Shown: positions 15,565-24,273 of the stretch, piece after piece
How the letters are laid out: the number at the start of each line of letters is the position of its first letter
Numbering within the stretch: the stretch's first letter is position 1
Origin: Nannocystis sp. RBIL2
Lineage (GTDB): Bacteria > Myxococcota_A > Polyangia > Nannocystales > Nannocystaceae
Direction: 5' to 3'
NCBI RefSeq assembly: GCF_026626745.1
Contig: NZ_JAPNJW010000002.1
Coordinates: forward strand, 5,976,151 to 6,040,150
Length of the DNA: 64,000 nucleotides
The notes under the pieces: model-generated
What the model was told of the DNA's origin: nothing
The model's database searches: none
Seen by the model: only the letters and a program-made list of their open reading frames with translations
Program-made: the position numbers and the translations under genes

Positions 15565-18441
15565 TCACTTCGCGGTGCGGACGCGCTCCATCGCTTGTTT
15601 GGCGGGGGCGGGCAGCTTGGGTTCGGCGCCGGCGCGGGCGGCGAGGATCTTCGCGCGGGTCGCGTCGCCGGCGGCTTCGGCGGCGAGGGCGAGGACCACC
15701 AGGGTGTCGACGGGGCCCTTGGCGAGCGGGCCCTCGTTCATGTTCTTGAGGGCGCGGTCGCTGAGGCTGCGGGCGCGGGCCTTGTCGCCGGTGGCGGCGG
15801 CGCGCAGGGCCTGGCCGCCGAGGGTGAGCGGGTGGAGCGGGGCGATCGCGGCGGCGCGGTCGAGCGCGTAGTCGCGGTTCGGCGCGTCGGCGGTGACCGC
15901 GGCGAGCATCACCAGGCGCGCGGCCGGGTCGTAGCTCATGCCGTCGATCGCCAGGCCCTCGCGCAGCAGCGCCTTCTCGTGGGTGATGTCGCCGTCGCGG
16001 CGGGCCATCTCGGCCAGGCGGATGATCGGCTCGACCGACTCGGGGCGGAAGCCGCGGGCCTTCTCGTAGTGCTCGGCGGCCTGCTTCCAGCTCGGGCCCT
16101 GCATCAGAACCTCGGCCAGGGTCATGCGCGGGATGAAGCCGTCGCCGCGGCCCTGGATCAGCTGCTGCAGCACGCGCGCGGCCGAGGTCATGTCCTTCTT
16201 CTGCGCGTGGGCGAACGCCTCGGTCAGCAGCTTGTCGCGCTCGTCGGGCTTGTCGCCGCGGCTCTTGGCCGGCTCCCAGCCCTTGATCTTGACGTCGAGC
16301 TGGCCGAAGAGCCAGGTCTCGAATTCCTTCTCGACGACCGCCAGCGGCTTGCCGAGGTGGCGCTCCATCAGCGCCTCGGTGGTGCCGCCCTCGCCGTAGC
16401 CCTTGAGCATGGCGATGAGGCGCGGCAGGCCGTAGGTCTCGCCGAGGTAGCGGATCGCGTAGGCGGCGGTGGTGTAGGCGACCTCCATGGCCTGGGCGCT
16501 GCCGGCCCGCAGGAACGCCAGCTCGAGCTCGGACAGGCGGCGCAGGGTGCCCTTGCGGCGGGCGACGGCCAGCAGCTCGGCGCTCTCGCGGGCCCACGAC
16601 GGGTCGGCGAGCTCGGACTCCCACTCGGACAGGCCCTCGGTGAACCACCGCGGGACGCGGCCCTTGCTGAGCTGGACGGCGTAGACGTGGGCGAGCTCGT
16701 GCCACACGACCTGGTGGAAGTTGTGGGTGCCGGCGTAGGGGCCCAGGGCGGTGATGAGGCGGCCGAAGCACACGCCGACGGCGCCGAGGCTGGGCACGCC
16801 GATCGTGCGGACCGAGAAGTCGCTGGGGTCGGCGAACACCTCGATGCGCAGCGGGGTCGGGCGCAGGGCGTAGCGCTTGTCGAGGCTCTGGCGGGCGCGG
16901 GCGATGATCGCCAACATGTCCCCGGAGACATACTCCTGGTCCTCCTTGAGGAGGCGCAGGCTGAGGTCGCCGTCGCTGACGTCGGTGTAGAGCGGGTCGA
17001 TGCGCTGGTCGTAGAGGTCGAGGGTGTTGCGGGTGCGCTCGTTGAAGCGGTCGCGCTTCCACGCGGCCTTGAGCGCGGCCCGGCCCTCGGTCTCCTTGCC
17101 GAGGCGCAGCAGGTTGAGGCCCATCGCCGACTGCACGTAGGCGTTGTCGGGCGCGCGCTTGGCCGCCTCGTCGAGGACCGTACCTGTCTGTTCGTACATG
17201 TGCATCGAGACGAGCAGGTCGGCCAGCGCGAGGTAGAAGGCCAGCGGGTTGCCGGCCGCGGCCTGGTCGCGCAGGCGGGCGTAGGCGGCCTGGTCGTCGC
17301 GGGCCAGCGCGGCGCCGGCCAGCACCGCCAGCGCGTCGGGGTGACCGGGGCTCGCGGCCAACATGTCGCCCTGCGCGCGCGCGGTGGCCTCGTCGCGGCG
17401 ACCCTCGACCAGCGCGACCTTGGCCAGCACCCCGAGCGCCACGGGCTGGCGCGGATTGACCTGCAGCGCCCGCTGGGCCGTCTCGCTCGCGGCGGCCAGG
17501 CGCAGCTCCTCGAGGTGGGCCGCGGCGACCCCGGCCAGTGCTTCGGCGTGCCACGCGTCGCGGCGCAAGATCTGCTCGTACGTCTCGATCGCCTCGGCCG
17601 CCGCGTACTTCTCGCGGAACATCACCCCGCGCAGCAGCAGCGCCCGGTCGCGCAGGACGAACGCGGGCTCGAGCGAAGCTGTCTCGAGGGGCAGCTTCTC
17701 GGCCTCGCCGAGGACCATGTTGGCGTCGTGGAAGGCCCCGGTCGAACCGCGGGCCAGGGCCGCGCGGGCCACCGCGGTCAGCTCCTCGGCGGTCTTGGCC
17801 TTGCCGGCGTCGTAGGCGTCGTAGAGCTGCTCGCGCAGGGCGACTGCCTTGGGGTCTTTCTCCTGCCCGGCGGCGACCAGCAGGCTGAGCAGCTCGCCGC
17901 GCGCGGGCAGCTCGGAGGGATCGATCGCGGCCTTCTGCAGCAGGGCGCTCGCGCCGGCCTGGTCGCCACGCGCGGCGAGCAGGCGCGCCAGCAGGCGCAG
18001 CCGTGCGGGGCTCGGCTGACCGGCCTTGAGGTCGAGCGCGGCGGCGGCGAGGTCGGTGGCGCCGGTGGCCAGATGAGCGTGTGCGAGCGCGAGGCGGACC
18101 CGCTCGTCACCTGGCTTTTGGCGCAGGGCGCCGGCGAGAAAGGCGGCGGCGCCCTCGGGGTTGCCTTGCTCGAGCGCCGCGAAGGCGCCAGCCAGATCGC
18201 TGACGACGACGGGCTCGGGCCGCTTCGGCGGCTCCTTGGCGACCGGCTCGTCGCCCTCCTCCGGGACCTCGAGGCCGCCCACCTCGAGCGGCGGCGGAGC
18301 TGTACGTTCGGACAGGTCAGGGCCCGCGGAAGGGCCTGCGGCCGGCGGGGCCGTGCGACACGCGGCGGTGGCGGCGGCGAGGGCCGCGAGCAAGCGCACG
18401 GGCCACGCGGCACGCGGACGGGACGACCATGAACGCGGCAT
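15565..18441 (-). CDS. TPR-repeat lipoprotein with zinc peptidase (peptidase MA-like) domain
   Basis: A 958-residue exported protein. The N-terminus has a hydrophobic segment and a lipobox (AATAAC). A long run of TPR-like helices covers residues 60-480. A gluzincin peptidase domain with HELAHVYA (first His at about 581) and a downstream FTEGLSEWES block supplies the zinc site, as in peptidase MA family proteins. Further TPR-like helices fill the C-terminus. It probably works in the periplasm or outer envelope as a scaffolded protease; the substrate is unknown. A palindromic repeat at 16916-16931 is read in frame. The ATG at 18441 is chosen because the signal peptide begins there. Confidence 0.85.
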   Translation of the reverse strand: MPRSWSSRPRAAWPVRLLAALAAATAACRTAPPAAGPSAGPDLSERTAPPPLEVGGLEVPEEGDEPVAKEPPKRPEPVVVSDLAGAFAALEQGNPEGAAAFLAGALRQKPGDERVRLALAHAHLATGATDLAAAALDLKAGQPSPARLRLLARLLAARGDQAGASALLQKAAIDPSELPARGELLSLLVAAGQEKDPKAVALREQLYDAYDAGKAKTAEELTAVARAALARGSTGAFHDANMVLGEAEKLPLETASLEPAFVLRDRALLLRGVMFREKYAAAEAIETYEQILRRDAWHAEALAGVAAAHLEELRLAAASETAQRALQVNPRQPVALGVLAKVALVEGRRDEATARAQGDMLAASPGHPDALAVLAGAALARDDQAAYARLRDQAAAGNPLAFYLALADLLVSMHMYEQTGTVLDEAAKRAPDNAYVQSAMGLNLLRLGKETEGRAALKAAWKRDRFNERTRNTLDLYDQRIDPLYTDVSDGDLSLRLLKEDQEYVSGDMLAIIARARQSLDKRYALRPTPLRIEVFADPSDFSVRTIGVPSLGAVGVCFGRLITALGPYAGTHNFHQVVWHELAHVYAVQLSKGRVPRWFTEGLSEWESELADPSWARESAELLAVARRKGTLRRLSELELAFLRAGSAQAMEVAYTTAAYAIRYLGETYGLPRLIAMLKGYGEGGTTEALMERHLGKPLAVVEKEFETWLFGQLDVKIKGWEPAKSRGDKPDERDKLLTEAFAHAQKKDMTSAARVLQQLIQGRGDGFIPRMTLAEVLMQGPSWKQAAEHYEKARGFRPESVEPIIRLAEMARRDGDITHEKALLREGLAIDGMSYDPAARLVMLAAVTADAPNRDYALDRAAAIAPLHPLTLGGQALRAAATGDKARARSLSDRALKNMNEGPLAKGPVDTLVVLALAAEAAGDATRAKILAARAGAEPKLPAPAKQAMERVRTAK
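16916..16931. repeat. Dispersed palindrome inside the TPR peptidase gene
   Basis: ATGTCC-CCGG-AGACAT, one arm base off consensus, read in frame as part of VSGDML between the TPR region and the peptidase domain. Confidence 0.6.
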
Positions 18442-18500
18442 GCGGGCCGGAATTGTGCGAGCCGCGCGCGGCCGTGTCAAAGGAATCCGAGGGCTCTGCT

Positions 18501-19034
18501 ATGCTGGCGCGCATGGCAGCCAGCAGCAGCAGTCACACGGCCTACCCGAGCGAGGTGTACGAGTCCTTCGACGCCTTCATGCAGCAGGTGATCAAGGACA
18601 CCTACGAGCGCGGGGCCAAGCGGCCGGAATTCGTGGCCCTGGTGCTGGCCTCCGGCGAGCTGCTGCCGATGGCCTGGGGCAAGATGAAGAAGAGCGGGAT
18701 CCGCGAGCTCGCCGTTGGGGTCGGCGGCGTCGTCGCCCTCCGCTACGGCCTCGCCTACATCGTCAGCGGCCCGATCGGCGTCGCCCTCACCGGCTTCACC
18801 GTGGCCGCGATGGTCTCGTTCTTCTGGCAGAACCAAAAAGAAGTCCTGGCCCGCCGCAAGCCCTACAAGCAGCTCATCAACGACACCCGCGAGAAGTACG
18901 AGGACATCCAGGCCCGCTACCACGACGGGGTCTATGACTCGGGCGAGCGCGCGCTGATGGTCGAGGGCCTGCTGCGGCGCATGGTCGCGCAGATCGAGGC
19001 GCCGCTCGAAGAGCCGGCCAAGGCCTCGTCCTGA
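18501..19034 (+). CDS. Membrane protein of unknown function
   Basis: A 177-residue protein with two hydrophobic segments at about residues 72-112 (VGGVVALRYGLAYIVSG and IGVALTGFTVAAMVSFFW), flanked by charged amphipathic helices. The N-terminus has a Ser/Thr stretch and the C-terminal part is rich in Lys/Arg/Glu and likely helical (KPYKQLINDTREKYEDIQARY). No family is recognised. Start candidates are ATG at 18501 and 18513. It is divergent from the TPR peptidase gene; the start codons are about 60 bases apart. Confidence 0.75.
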   Translation: MLARMAASSSSHTAYPSEVYESFDAFMQQVIKDTYERGAKRPEFVALVLASGELLPMAWGKMKKSGIRELAVGVGGVVALRYGLAYIVSGPIGVALTGFTVAAMVSFFWQNQKEVLARRKPYKQLINDTREKYEDIQARYHDGVYDSGERALMVEGLLRRMVAQIEAPLEEPAKASS

Positions 19035-19057
19035 GCGGCAGGCGATTCCGCCCGCAG

Positions 19058-19073
19058 GTGTCCTGAGAGACAG
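19058..19073. repeat. Dispersed palindrome (GTGTCC-TGAG-AGACAG)
   Basis: An imperfect copy in the short gap between the membrane-protein gene and the Coq4-like gene. Confidence 0.6.
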
Positions 19074-19168
19074 GTGCGCGAGCGCGGGTGGAGGCGCGCG
19101 GCGGCGCGCGGCGCGGCGTGAGGATGACGGCTGGCAATCCTCCGCGAACTGCGCGACACGGGGGGGAC

Positions 19169-19651
19169 ATGCCGCTGCAGCGCGTCACCCACGTGCCGTC
19201 CGACCTGCCGCTCCGCGAGGGCCGCGACCGCTACCTCGAGCTGAACGGCTTCTCGATGGCCGAGTACTCGTCGCCGGTGTTCGCGTTCTTCCTGTTCGGC
19301 CGCACGCTGCGCCTGCCGAACCCGCCGGCGCGCCGCCGCGTGGTCGCGCTGCACGACCTCCACCACGTGCTCACCGGCTACGGCACCGACCTCGCCGGGG
19401 AGTCGGAGATCGGGGCCTGGGAGCTGCGCGCCGGCTGCAACACGCCCTTCTTGTGGATGATCAACCTCACCGCGGTGGTCGGCGGCCTGTTCGTGGCCCC
19501 GCTGCGGACGCTGCGGGCGTTCCGCGCTGCGAAGGGCCAGCGCACCCTCTACGTCGACGGCCGCGACGCCGAGGCGGTGCTGAAGCTCCCGATCGCCGAG
19601 CTGCGTCGGCAGCTCGGAATCCCCTCCGGCGGCCACACCGCCGCGCCCTGA
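19169..19651 (+). CDS. Coq4-like protein
   Basis: A 160-residue protein with HDLHH followed 11 residues later by Glu (HDLHHVLTGYGTDLAGE), the Coq4 metal-site signature. A hydrophobic stretch FLWMINLTAVVGGLFVAPL follows and could sit on or in a membrane. Coq4 members work in ubiquinone biosynthesis in eukaryotes; bacterial members are mostly uncharacterised, so a quinone-related role is only an inference. The ATG at 19169 has a strong GGGGGGA ribosome binding site; an upstream ATG at 19124 would add 15 residues. prmC begins 32 bases downstream. Confidence 0.8.
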   Translation: MPLQRVTHVPSDLPLREGRDRYLELNGFSMAEYSSPVFAFFLFGRTLRLPNPPARRRVVALHDLHHVLTGYGTDLAGESEIGAWELRAGCNTPFLWMINLTAVVGGLFVAPLRTLRAFRAAKGQRTLYVDGRDAEAVLKLPIAELRRQLGIPSGGHTAAP

Positions 19652-19683
19652 GACCGCGCACTCCAAGCTACACTCCGCGCCCC

Positions 19684-20598
19684 GTGTCCTCCGCGTCCCC
19701 GACCCGACCCGCGCGCCAGCAGCTCTGGACCGTCCAGGAGGTGCTGCAGTGGACCGTCGAGCGGTTCGAGCGCGCGGGCTTCGGCGAGGCCCGCGCCGAC
19801 GCGCAGCACCTGGTGGCGCAGGCGCTCGGTTGTACGCGCATGCAGATCTTCCTCCGCTACGACGCGCTGGTCGACGACGACCAGCGGACGACGCTGCGCG
19901 AGCTGATCCGCCGGCGTCTCGCCCGCGAGCCGGTGGCGTACATCGCCGGCAAGCGCGGCTTCCACGGGCTCGGCCTCGAGCTCGCGGTCGATCGCCGGGT
20001 GCTGATCCCGCGGCCGGAGACCGAGCACCTGGTCGACTGGTTGCTCGAGCTGCTGCCGCCGCCGCCGCCGCCGTACCCGCTGCACGTGCTCGATGTCGGC
20101 ACCGGCTCGGGGGCGATCGCGCTGGCAGTCAAGCACGCGCGCCGCGACGTCGACGTCACCGCGGTCGACGTCTCGCCCGACGCCCTCGCGGTCGCGCGCG
20201 AAAACGCGGCCAGGCTCGGCCTGCAGGTCGAGTTCGTCCGCGGCGATCTCCTGCGCGGCGTGGCGGTCCCCGCCGGCGGCTTCGCGGCCATCGCCGCCAA
20301 CCTGCCCTACATCGCCTCGCCGGAGATCGCCGAGCTGCAGCCCGAGGTCCGCGACTACGAGCCCCGCCTCGCGCTCGACGGCGGGCGCGACGGGCTCGAT
20401 CTGGTGCGCCGGCTGATCGACCAGTGCGCGGCCCCGGGGGTGCTGACGGGCGAAGGACGGCTGTTCCTCGAGATCGGGCTGGGCCAGGCGGAGGCGACCC
20501 GCGAGCTGCTGCTGGCGCGCGGCTACGAGGCGGTCGAGATCCGCCGCGACGCGGCCGGGATCGACCGGGTGGTCAGCGGCGCGGCGCCTCTCGGCTGA
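19684..20598 (+). CDS. prmC: Release factor glutamine methyltransferase PrmC
   Basis: PrmC (HemK) methylates the Gln of the GGQ motif in release factors. This 304-residue protein has the N-terminal helical domain (DAQHLVAQALGCTR), the GFHGLGLELAVDRRVLIPRPETE block, SAM motif I as VLDVGTGSGAIALA and the catalytic motif as NLPY, a permitted variant of NPPY. The GTG at 19684 is chosen since little coding sequence precedes the family's start. Proline-rich PPPPPP separates the two domains. It may be co-transcribed with the Coq4-like gene upstream. Confidence 0.95.
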   Translation: MSSASPTRPARQQLWTVQEVLQWTVERFERAGFGEARADAQHLVAQALGCTRMQIFLRYDALVDDDQRTTLRELIRRRLAREPVAYIAGKRGFHGLGLELAVDRRVLIPRPETEHLVDWLLELLPPPPPPYPLHVLDVGTGSGAIALAVKHARRDVDVTAVDVSPDALAVARENAARLGLQVEFVRGDLLRGVAVPAGGFAAIAANLPYIASPEIAELQPEVRDYEPRLALDGGRDGLDLVRRLIDQCAAPGVLTGEGRLFLEIGLGQAEATRELLLARGYEAVEIRRDAAGIDRVVSGAAPLG

Positions 20599-20639
20599 CG
20601 AACTGGCGGCCAGGACGCGGCTCTCCTATCCTGACGCGG

Positions 20640-21785
20640 ATGCCCCCTCGTCCGCGCGCAGGTGGCCAAAGATCGGCCCGGACGCGCGCCGCCGCGCTGG
20701 CGCTCGGACTTGTCCTTTGGGACATGTCCTGTGCGACAGGAACCGAGAAGATGGTCCGCCGGGCGGTGCCGGCCGGGATCGACGAGACGCTCAACACTCT
20801 CGAGGACCCGCGCACGCAGAAGCGCATCGAGGGCCTGCTCGACCTGCCCGAGGTCCAGAAGGCGGCGCGCGACCTGGCCGGGCAGGTCGCGGCCGGGGCG
20901 TTCGACGGGCTCACCGACGATCAGCGGTTGGCGAAGGTCCGCCAGGTCAGCGAGGACTACGTCGGCGCGCTGTCGAAGGCGGTCGGCCAGGGGCTGCGCG
21001 AGGACGTGAGCCCGGCGCTGGTCGACACCACGCGGCAAGCGGTCGAGCAGGCGATCCACGCGGCGCTGTCGCCGGCGACGCGGCAGGGCGCGGCGAACAT
21101 GGCCGAGGCGCTGACGCGCAGGACGCTGACGACGCTGAGCGAGGGCCTGCGCGACGAGCTCGGGCCGGCGACTCAGACGGTGCTCGAGCGCAACGTGGGC
21201 CCGGCGCTCCAGCGAGTGGTGGAGGACAACGTGGGCCCGGCGCTGCGCCACACGATCGAGAAGGACCTCGCGCCGGCGCTGCGCGAGGCGCTGACCCGCG
21301 AGCTCGCGCCGGCCGCGGGAAAGGTGTCGCGCGAGGTCAGCCGCGAGGCGCTGCTCGGCGCGGTCGATGCCCTCGAGGTGGTCGAGACGGACCCGCAGTA
21401 CCAGGGGTTCCGTGAGCGCTTCTGGGGCCGCATCGACGACACGCTCAACAAGGGGGCGCAGGTCGGCGAGCGGATCGCGTGGATCCTCGCGCTCATCGTC
21501 ATCATCCTCGGGCTGCTGCTGGCCCGCGCGATCGTGGTCCGTCGCCGCGAGCAGACGGAGCGCGAGCGCAGCGAGCGGATGCTGCTGGCGATCTTGCAAG
21601 AGCTGCAGCAGGGCGGAGCGGTGAAGGTCGAGCAGGTGGTCGACCACGTCCGCGCCCGCGACCCGGACCTGGCCCGATCGAGCTCGCTCAACGCGATGAT
21701 CCAGCGCGCAGTCGCCATCAGCCGCGACCTGTTCGACGGCCGCCCCGACCTCGACGGCAAGCCCGACGCGCCACGGAAGCGCTGA
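20640..21785 (+). CDS. Putative lipoprotein/membrane-anchored helical repeat protein
   Basis: A 381-residue protein of no recognised family. The N-terminal hydrophobic segment ends LVLWDMSC, a possible lipobox, encoded largely by a palindromic repeat at 20711-20740. Residues 90-240 are amphipathic with recurring RNVGPAL, DNVGPAL and KDLAPAL units. A membrane span follows at about residues 279-303 (IAWILALIVIILGLLLARAIVV), then a charged cytosolic-type tail. Both an N-terminal anchor and a late transmembrane helix would be odd for one protein, so its topology is uncertain. It is downstream of prmC by 41 bases. Confidence 0.75.
   Translation: MPPRPRAGGQRSARTRAAALALGLVLWDMSCATGTEKMVRRAVPAGIDETLNTLEDPRTQKRIEGLLDLPEVQKAARDLAGQVAAGAFDGLTDDQRLAKVRQVSEDYVGALSKAVGQGLREDVSPALVDTTRQAVEQAIHAALSPATRQGAANMAEALTRRTLTTLSEGLRDELGPATQTVLERNVGPALQRVVEDNVGPALRHTIEKDLAPALREALTRELAPAAGKVSREVSREALLGAVDALEVVETDPQYQGFRERFWGRIDDTLNKGAQVGERIAWILALIVIILGLLLARAIVVRRREQTERERSERMLLAILQELQQGGAVKVEQVVDHVRARDPDLARSSSLNAMIQRAVAISRDLFDGRPDLDGKPDAPRKR
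20711..20740. repeat. Double palindrome forming part of a signal peptide
   Basis: TGTCC-TTTG-GGACA followed at once by TGTCC-TGTGC-GACAGG, both in frame. Together they encode most of LVLWDMSCATG at the signal peptide cleavage region. Confidence 0.75.
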
Positions 21786-21796
21786 AGCTTTTCGAC

Positions 21797-21904
21797 ATGT
21801 CTCTAGGGACAGGAAAGACTGTCTCGAAGGACATGACGATTCGGTGTCGGGCGAGCGTCTGCAAGCGTCGACCTGCGCGCGGAGCGGGCTGTCTTAAAGG
21901 ACAT
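21797..21904. repeat. Palindrome cluster upstream of rsr
   Basis: Three copies: ATGTCT-CTAG-GGACAG at 21797-21812, CTGTCT-CGAA-GGACAT at 21819-21834 and CTGTCT-TAAA-GGACAT at 21889-21904. They follow the preceding stop codon and may insulate rsr from upstream transcription. Confidence 0.75.
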
Positions 21905-22079
21905 GCGGTCGACCGCGTGCGCGATCGTCATCTACCTCTGGATAATCAAGTATAAGAAAAAAGCTCCATTCTTCCCCGGGCATAGACATTCAAATATTCG
22001 GAATCATGCGGTTCCAGGCCTCCGTTTGGCCTTCGGTCCGCCGCCTGCTCAAGGGGTGGACAAGGACAAGGAGCCCGTC
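21905..22079 (+). promoter_or_regulatory. AT-rich leader/promoter region of rsr
   Basis: The segment 21945-22010 is strikingly AT-rich for this genome (ATAATCAAGTATAAGAAAA and nearby), which suggests the rsr promoter, although no clear -35/-10 pair could be fixed. A GG-N10-GC spacing with TTGGC at 22026-22030 lies 38 bases before the ATG and is a weak sigma-54-like candidate. AAGGAG precedes the start codon. Confidence 0.45.
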
Positions 22080-23633
22080 ATGGTCAACCTCTCGATCTTC
22101 ACCTCCCGCAAGGTTGCTCCCGCTGCTACTGCGGTGAACGAGGCCGGTGGTCGGGCCTACGCGCTGAGCGACAAGCACGCGCTGGCGCAGTACGCCGCGA
22201 CCGGGTGCCTGAACAACACGTTTTATACGAGCGGGCAGGGCCAGCTCGACGCGGTGCGGGCGCTGGTCGCCAAGGTCGACGCCGAGTTCGTGGCGAAGAC
22301 GGCCGTGTACACCCGGAAGCACAGCCACATGAAGGACATGCCGGCGCTCTTGCTGGCGGAGCTGGCGAGCCGCAACGGCGAGGCGCTCGAGAAGGTGTTC
22401 GGGCGGGTCTGCGACAACGGCAAGATGCTGCGCAACTTCGTGCAGATCGTGCGGTCCGGCGCGACCGGGCGGCGTTCGCTCGGGACGCGGCCGAAGCGGC
22501 TGGTGCAGCGCTGGCTCGACCGGCGCACCGACGCCCAGGTGCTGGCGGACTCGGTCGGCAACGACCCGTCGCTGACCGACGTGCTGCGGATGGTCCACCC
22601 GAAGCCGGGCACCGACGGCCGGCGGGCCCTCTACGGCTACCTGCTGGGCCGCCAGCACGACGCCGACAAGCTGCCGGCGTGCGTCCGTGCCTTCGAGGAC
22701 TTCAAGGCCGGGCGCTCGGACCAGGTCCCCGACGTGCCGTTCCAGCTGCTCACGGGGTCGCCGCTGCGCGAGAGCGCGTGGCGAGCCATCGCTGCCCGCG
22801 CCGGCTGGCAGATGCTGCGCATGAACCTCAACACCTTCCTGCGCCACGGCGTGTTCGACGACGCGGCGCTCACCAAGGCGCTCGCCAAGAAGCTGGCCGC
22901 GCCCGACGAGGTGCGGAAGGCGCGGGTGTTCCCGTACCAGCTCCTCATGGCCTACAAGCAGGCCGACGCCGCGGTGCCGAAGAAGATCCGCGACGCGCTG
23001 CACGACGCCATGGAGGCGGCGCTCGACAACGTGCCCGAGGTAGAGGGGCAGATCTACGTCCTGCTCGACGTCTCGGGATCGATGCACTCCCCGGCCACGG
23101 GGTTCCGCAAGGGGGCGACCTCTGCGGTCCGCTGCATCGACGTGGCGGCCCTGGTCGCCGCGGCGTTCCTGCGCAAGAACCGTGACACCACGGTGATCCC
23201 GTTCCACGACAAGGTCGTGCCGTGCAAGATCGACGGCCGCGACAGCGTCCTCTCCAACGCGCAGCTGCTGGCGAAGCTCCCGTCCGGCGGCACCAACTGC
23301 GCGGTTCCCCTGCAGGAGCTCAACCGCCGCAAGGCCAAGGGCGACCTCGTGATCTACGTGTCCGACAACGAGTCGTGGATCGACACCCGCAGCACGTACC
23401 GCCGCGGGACGCAGGTGATGGAGGAGTGGGGCGAGTTCAAGCGCCGCAACCCGAAGGCGCAGCTGGTCTGCATCGACGTCCAGCCGGGGGCGACCACGCA
23501 GGCGCCTGACCGAAAGGACATCCTCAACGTCGGCGGCTTCTCCGACGACGTGTTCTCACTGATCGCCGCGTTCGCGCGCGGCGGCCTCGCGGGCGAGCAC
23601 TGGGTCCGCGCGATCGAGGCGGTCGCGCTGTGA
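22080..23633 (+). CDS. rsr: Ro60 orthologue (TROVE and vWA domains), Y RNA-binding protein
   Basis: A 517-residue bacterial Ro protein. Ro proteins form a HEAT-repeat ring (TROVE domain) that binds Y RNAs on its outer face and misfolded or structured RNA ends in the central hole; in Deinococcus a Y RNA tethers Ro to PNPase. TROVE covers roughly residues 15-310 (YALSDKHALAQYAATGCLNNTFY, HSHMKDMPALLLAEL, NLNTFLRHGVF). The vWA domain follows with a MIDAS motif DVSGSM at 330-335, GGTNC further on and SDNES near 428-432. Eight Y RNA-like genes start 16 bases after the stop, which fixes the function. No rtcA/rtcB or PNPase gene lies in the window. Preceded by an AT-rich leader. Confidence 0.96.
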   Translation: MVNLSIFTSRKVAPAATAVNEAGGRAYALSDKHALAQYAATGCLNNTFYTSGQGQLDAVRALVAKVDAEFVAKTAVYTRKHSHMKDMPALLLAELASRNGEALEKVFGRVCDNGKMLRNFVQIVRSGATGRRSLGTRPKRLVQRWLDRRTDAQVLADSVGNDPSLTDVLRMVHPKPGTDGRRALYGYLLGRQHDADKLPACVRAFEDFKAGRSDQVPDVPFQLLTGSPLRESAWRAIAARAGWQMLRMNLNTFLRHGVFDDAALTKALAKKLAAPDEVRKARVFPYQLLMAYKQADAAVPKKIRDALHDAMEAALDNVPEVEGQIYVLLDVSGSMHSPATGFRKGATSAVRCIDVAALVAAAFLRKNRDTTVIPFHDKVVPCKIDGRDSVLSNAQLLAKLPSGGTNCAVPLQELNRRKAKGDLVIYVSDNESWIDTRSTYRRGTQVMEEWGEFKRRNPKAQLVCIDVQPGATTQAPDRKDILNVGGFSDDVFSLIAAFARGGLAGEHWVRAIEAVAL

Positions 23634-23649
23634 ACGCCTGAAACCCTCT

Positions 23650-23723
23650 GGCTGCGAATGCCGGGCGAGACTACATCTCGGTTGACCATGTCTCGTCCAC
23701 CGCCTCGTCGCAGCCGCCTTCTT
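23650..23723 (+). ncRNA. Y RNA-like gene 1, short form without tRNA-like module
   Basis: The 5' strand GGCTGCGA (23650-23657) pairs with TCGCAGCC (23708-23715). After the conserved ATGCC internal loop, a second helix GGGCGAGAC pairs with GTCTCGTCC. The terminal loop is only about 18 bases, starting TACAT. A pyrimidine-rich tail (GCCTTCTTC) ends it. This is a Ro-binding-type stem only. Confidence 0.85.
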
Positions 23724-23724
23724 C

Positions 23725-23861
23725 GGGCTTCGAATGCCGAAGGGACTACATTCCAACGGTGAGCCGCCGGTTCGAGTCCGGCCCGCCCCGCGAGGGGCGG
23801 TAGTTCAACGGGTAGAACGCACTGGTCTGTCTCTTCAAGCCCTCGTCGAAGCCCACCTTTT
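23725..23861 (+). ncRNA. yrlA: Y RNA (YrlA-type) gene 2 with permuted tRNA-like module
   Basis: Outer helix GGGCTTCGA (23725-23733) with TCGAAGCCC (23846-23854), then GAAGGGAC with GTCTCTTC. The insert is a tRNA-like module in permuted order: T-arm GCCGG-TTCGAGT-CCGGC (23766-23782), acceptor-like stem CCGCCCC-GCGA-GGGGCGG closed by a GNRA tetraloop (23783-23800), and a D-arm with GTTC/GAAC (23803-23818). A TTTT tail ends it. There is no anticodon arm or free acceptor end, so it is not a tRNA. Confidence 0.92.
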
Positions 23862-23881
23862 CTGTACGCACAACCATCTTC

Positions 23882-24022
23882 GGGCCCCGAATGCCGAGGG
23901 GACTACATTTTAACGGTAGGGACGCCGGTTCGAATCCGGCCCGCTCCGAGTGTGGGGCGGTAGCTCAGCGGTAGAGCGGACCGCATTTGTCTCTTCGATC
24001 CCTCGTCGAGGCCCACCTTTTT
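23882..24022 (+). ncRNA. yrlA: Y RNA (YrlA-type) gene 3 with permuted tRNA-like module
   Basis: Outer helix GGGCCCCGA with TCGAGGCCC (one mismatch), second helix CGAGGGGAC with GTCTCTTCG. T-arm GCCGG-TTCGAAT-CCGGC (23924-23940), acceptor-like hairpin CCGCTCC/GGGGCGG (23941-23960), D-arm GCTC/GAGC with the GG dinucleotide in its loop (23963-23977). Terminal TTTTT tract. GACTACAT follows the second helix, as in most copies. Confidence 0.92.
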
Positions 24023-24041
24023 CTTGCACACGCACAGTTTT

Positions 24042-24182
24042 GGACTCCGAATGCACGGAGGGACTACATCTTACGGAGATCGAGGTCGCTGGTTCGAATC
24101 CAGCCCGCTCCACTTCACGGGGCGGTAGCTCAGCGGTAGAGCGCGCACGTCTCTCCGACCCTCGTCGGGGTCCACCTTTTTT
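24042..24182 (+). ncRNA. yrlA: Y RNA (YrlA-type) gene 4 with permuted tRNA-like module
   Basis: Outer helix GGACTCCGA (24042-24050) with TCGGGGTCC (24165-24173), second helix CGGAGGGAC with GTCTCTCCG. T-arm GCTGG-TTCGAAT-CCAGC (24088-24104), acceptor-like CCGCTCC/GGGGCGG (24105-24125), D-arm GCTC/GAGC. A T6 tract ends it; gene 5 begins at the next base. Confidence 0.92.
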
Positions 24183-24258
24183 GGCTGCGAATGCTTGGCG
24201 GGACTACATCTTTTCCCGATCCACGTCTCGCCGAATTCTCGTCGCAGCCGCCTTTTCC
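24183..24258 (+). ncRNA. Y RNA-like gene 5, short form without tRNA-like module
   Basis: GGCTGCGA (24183-24190) pairs with TCGCAGCC (24242-24249); second helix GGCGGGAC with GTCTCGCC. The loop starts TACATCTTTT and has no T-arm or D-arm. Tail GCCTTTTCC. The outer helix is identical in all three short forms. Confidence 0.85.
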
Positions 24259-24273
24259 ATCATGCGCCGTTTT

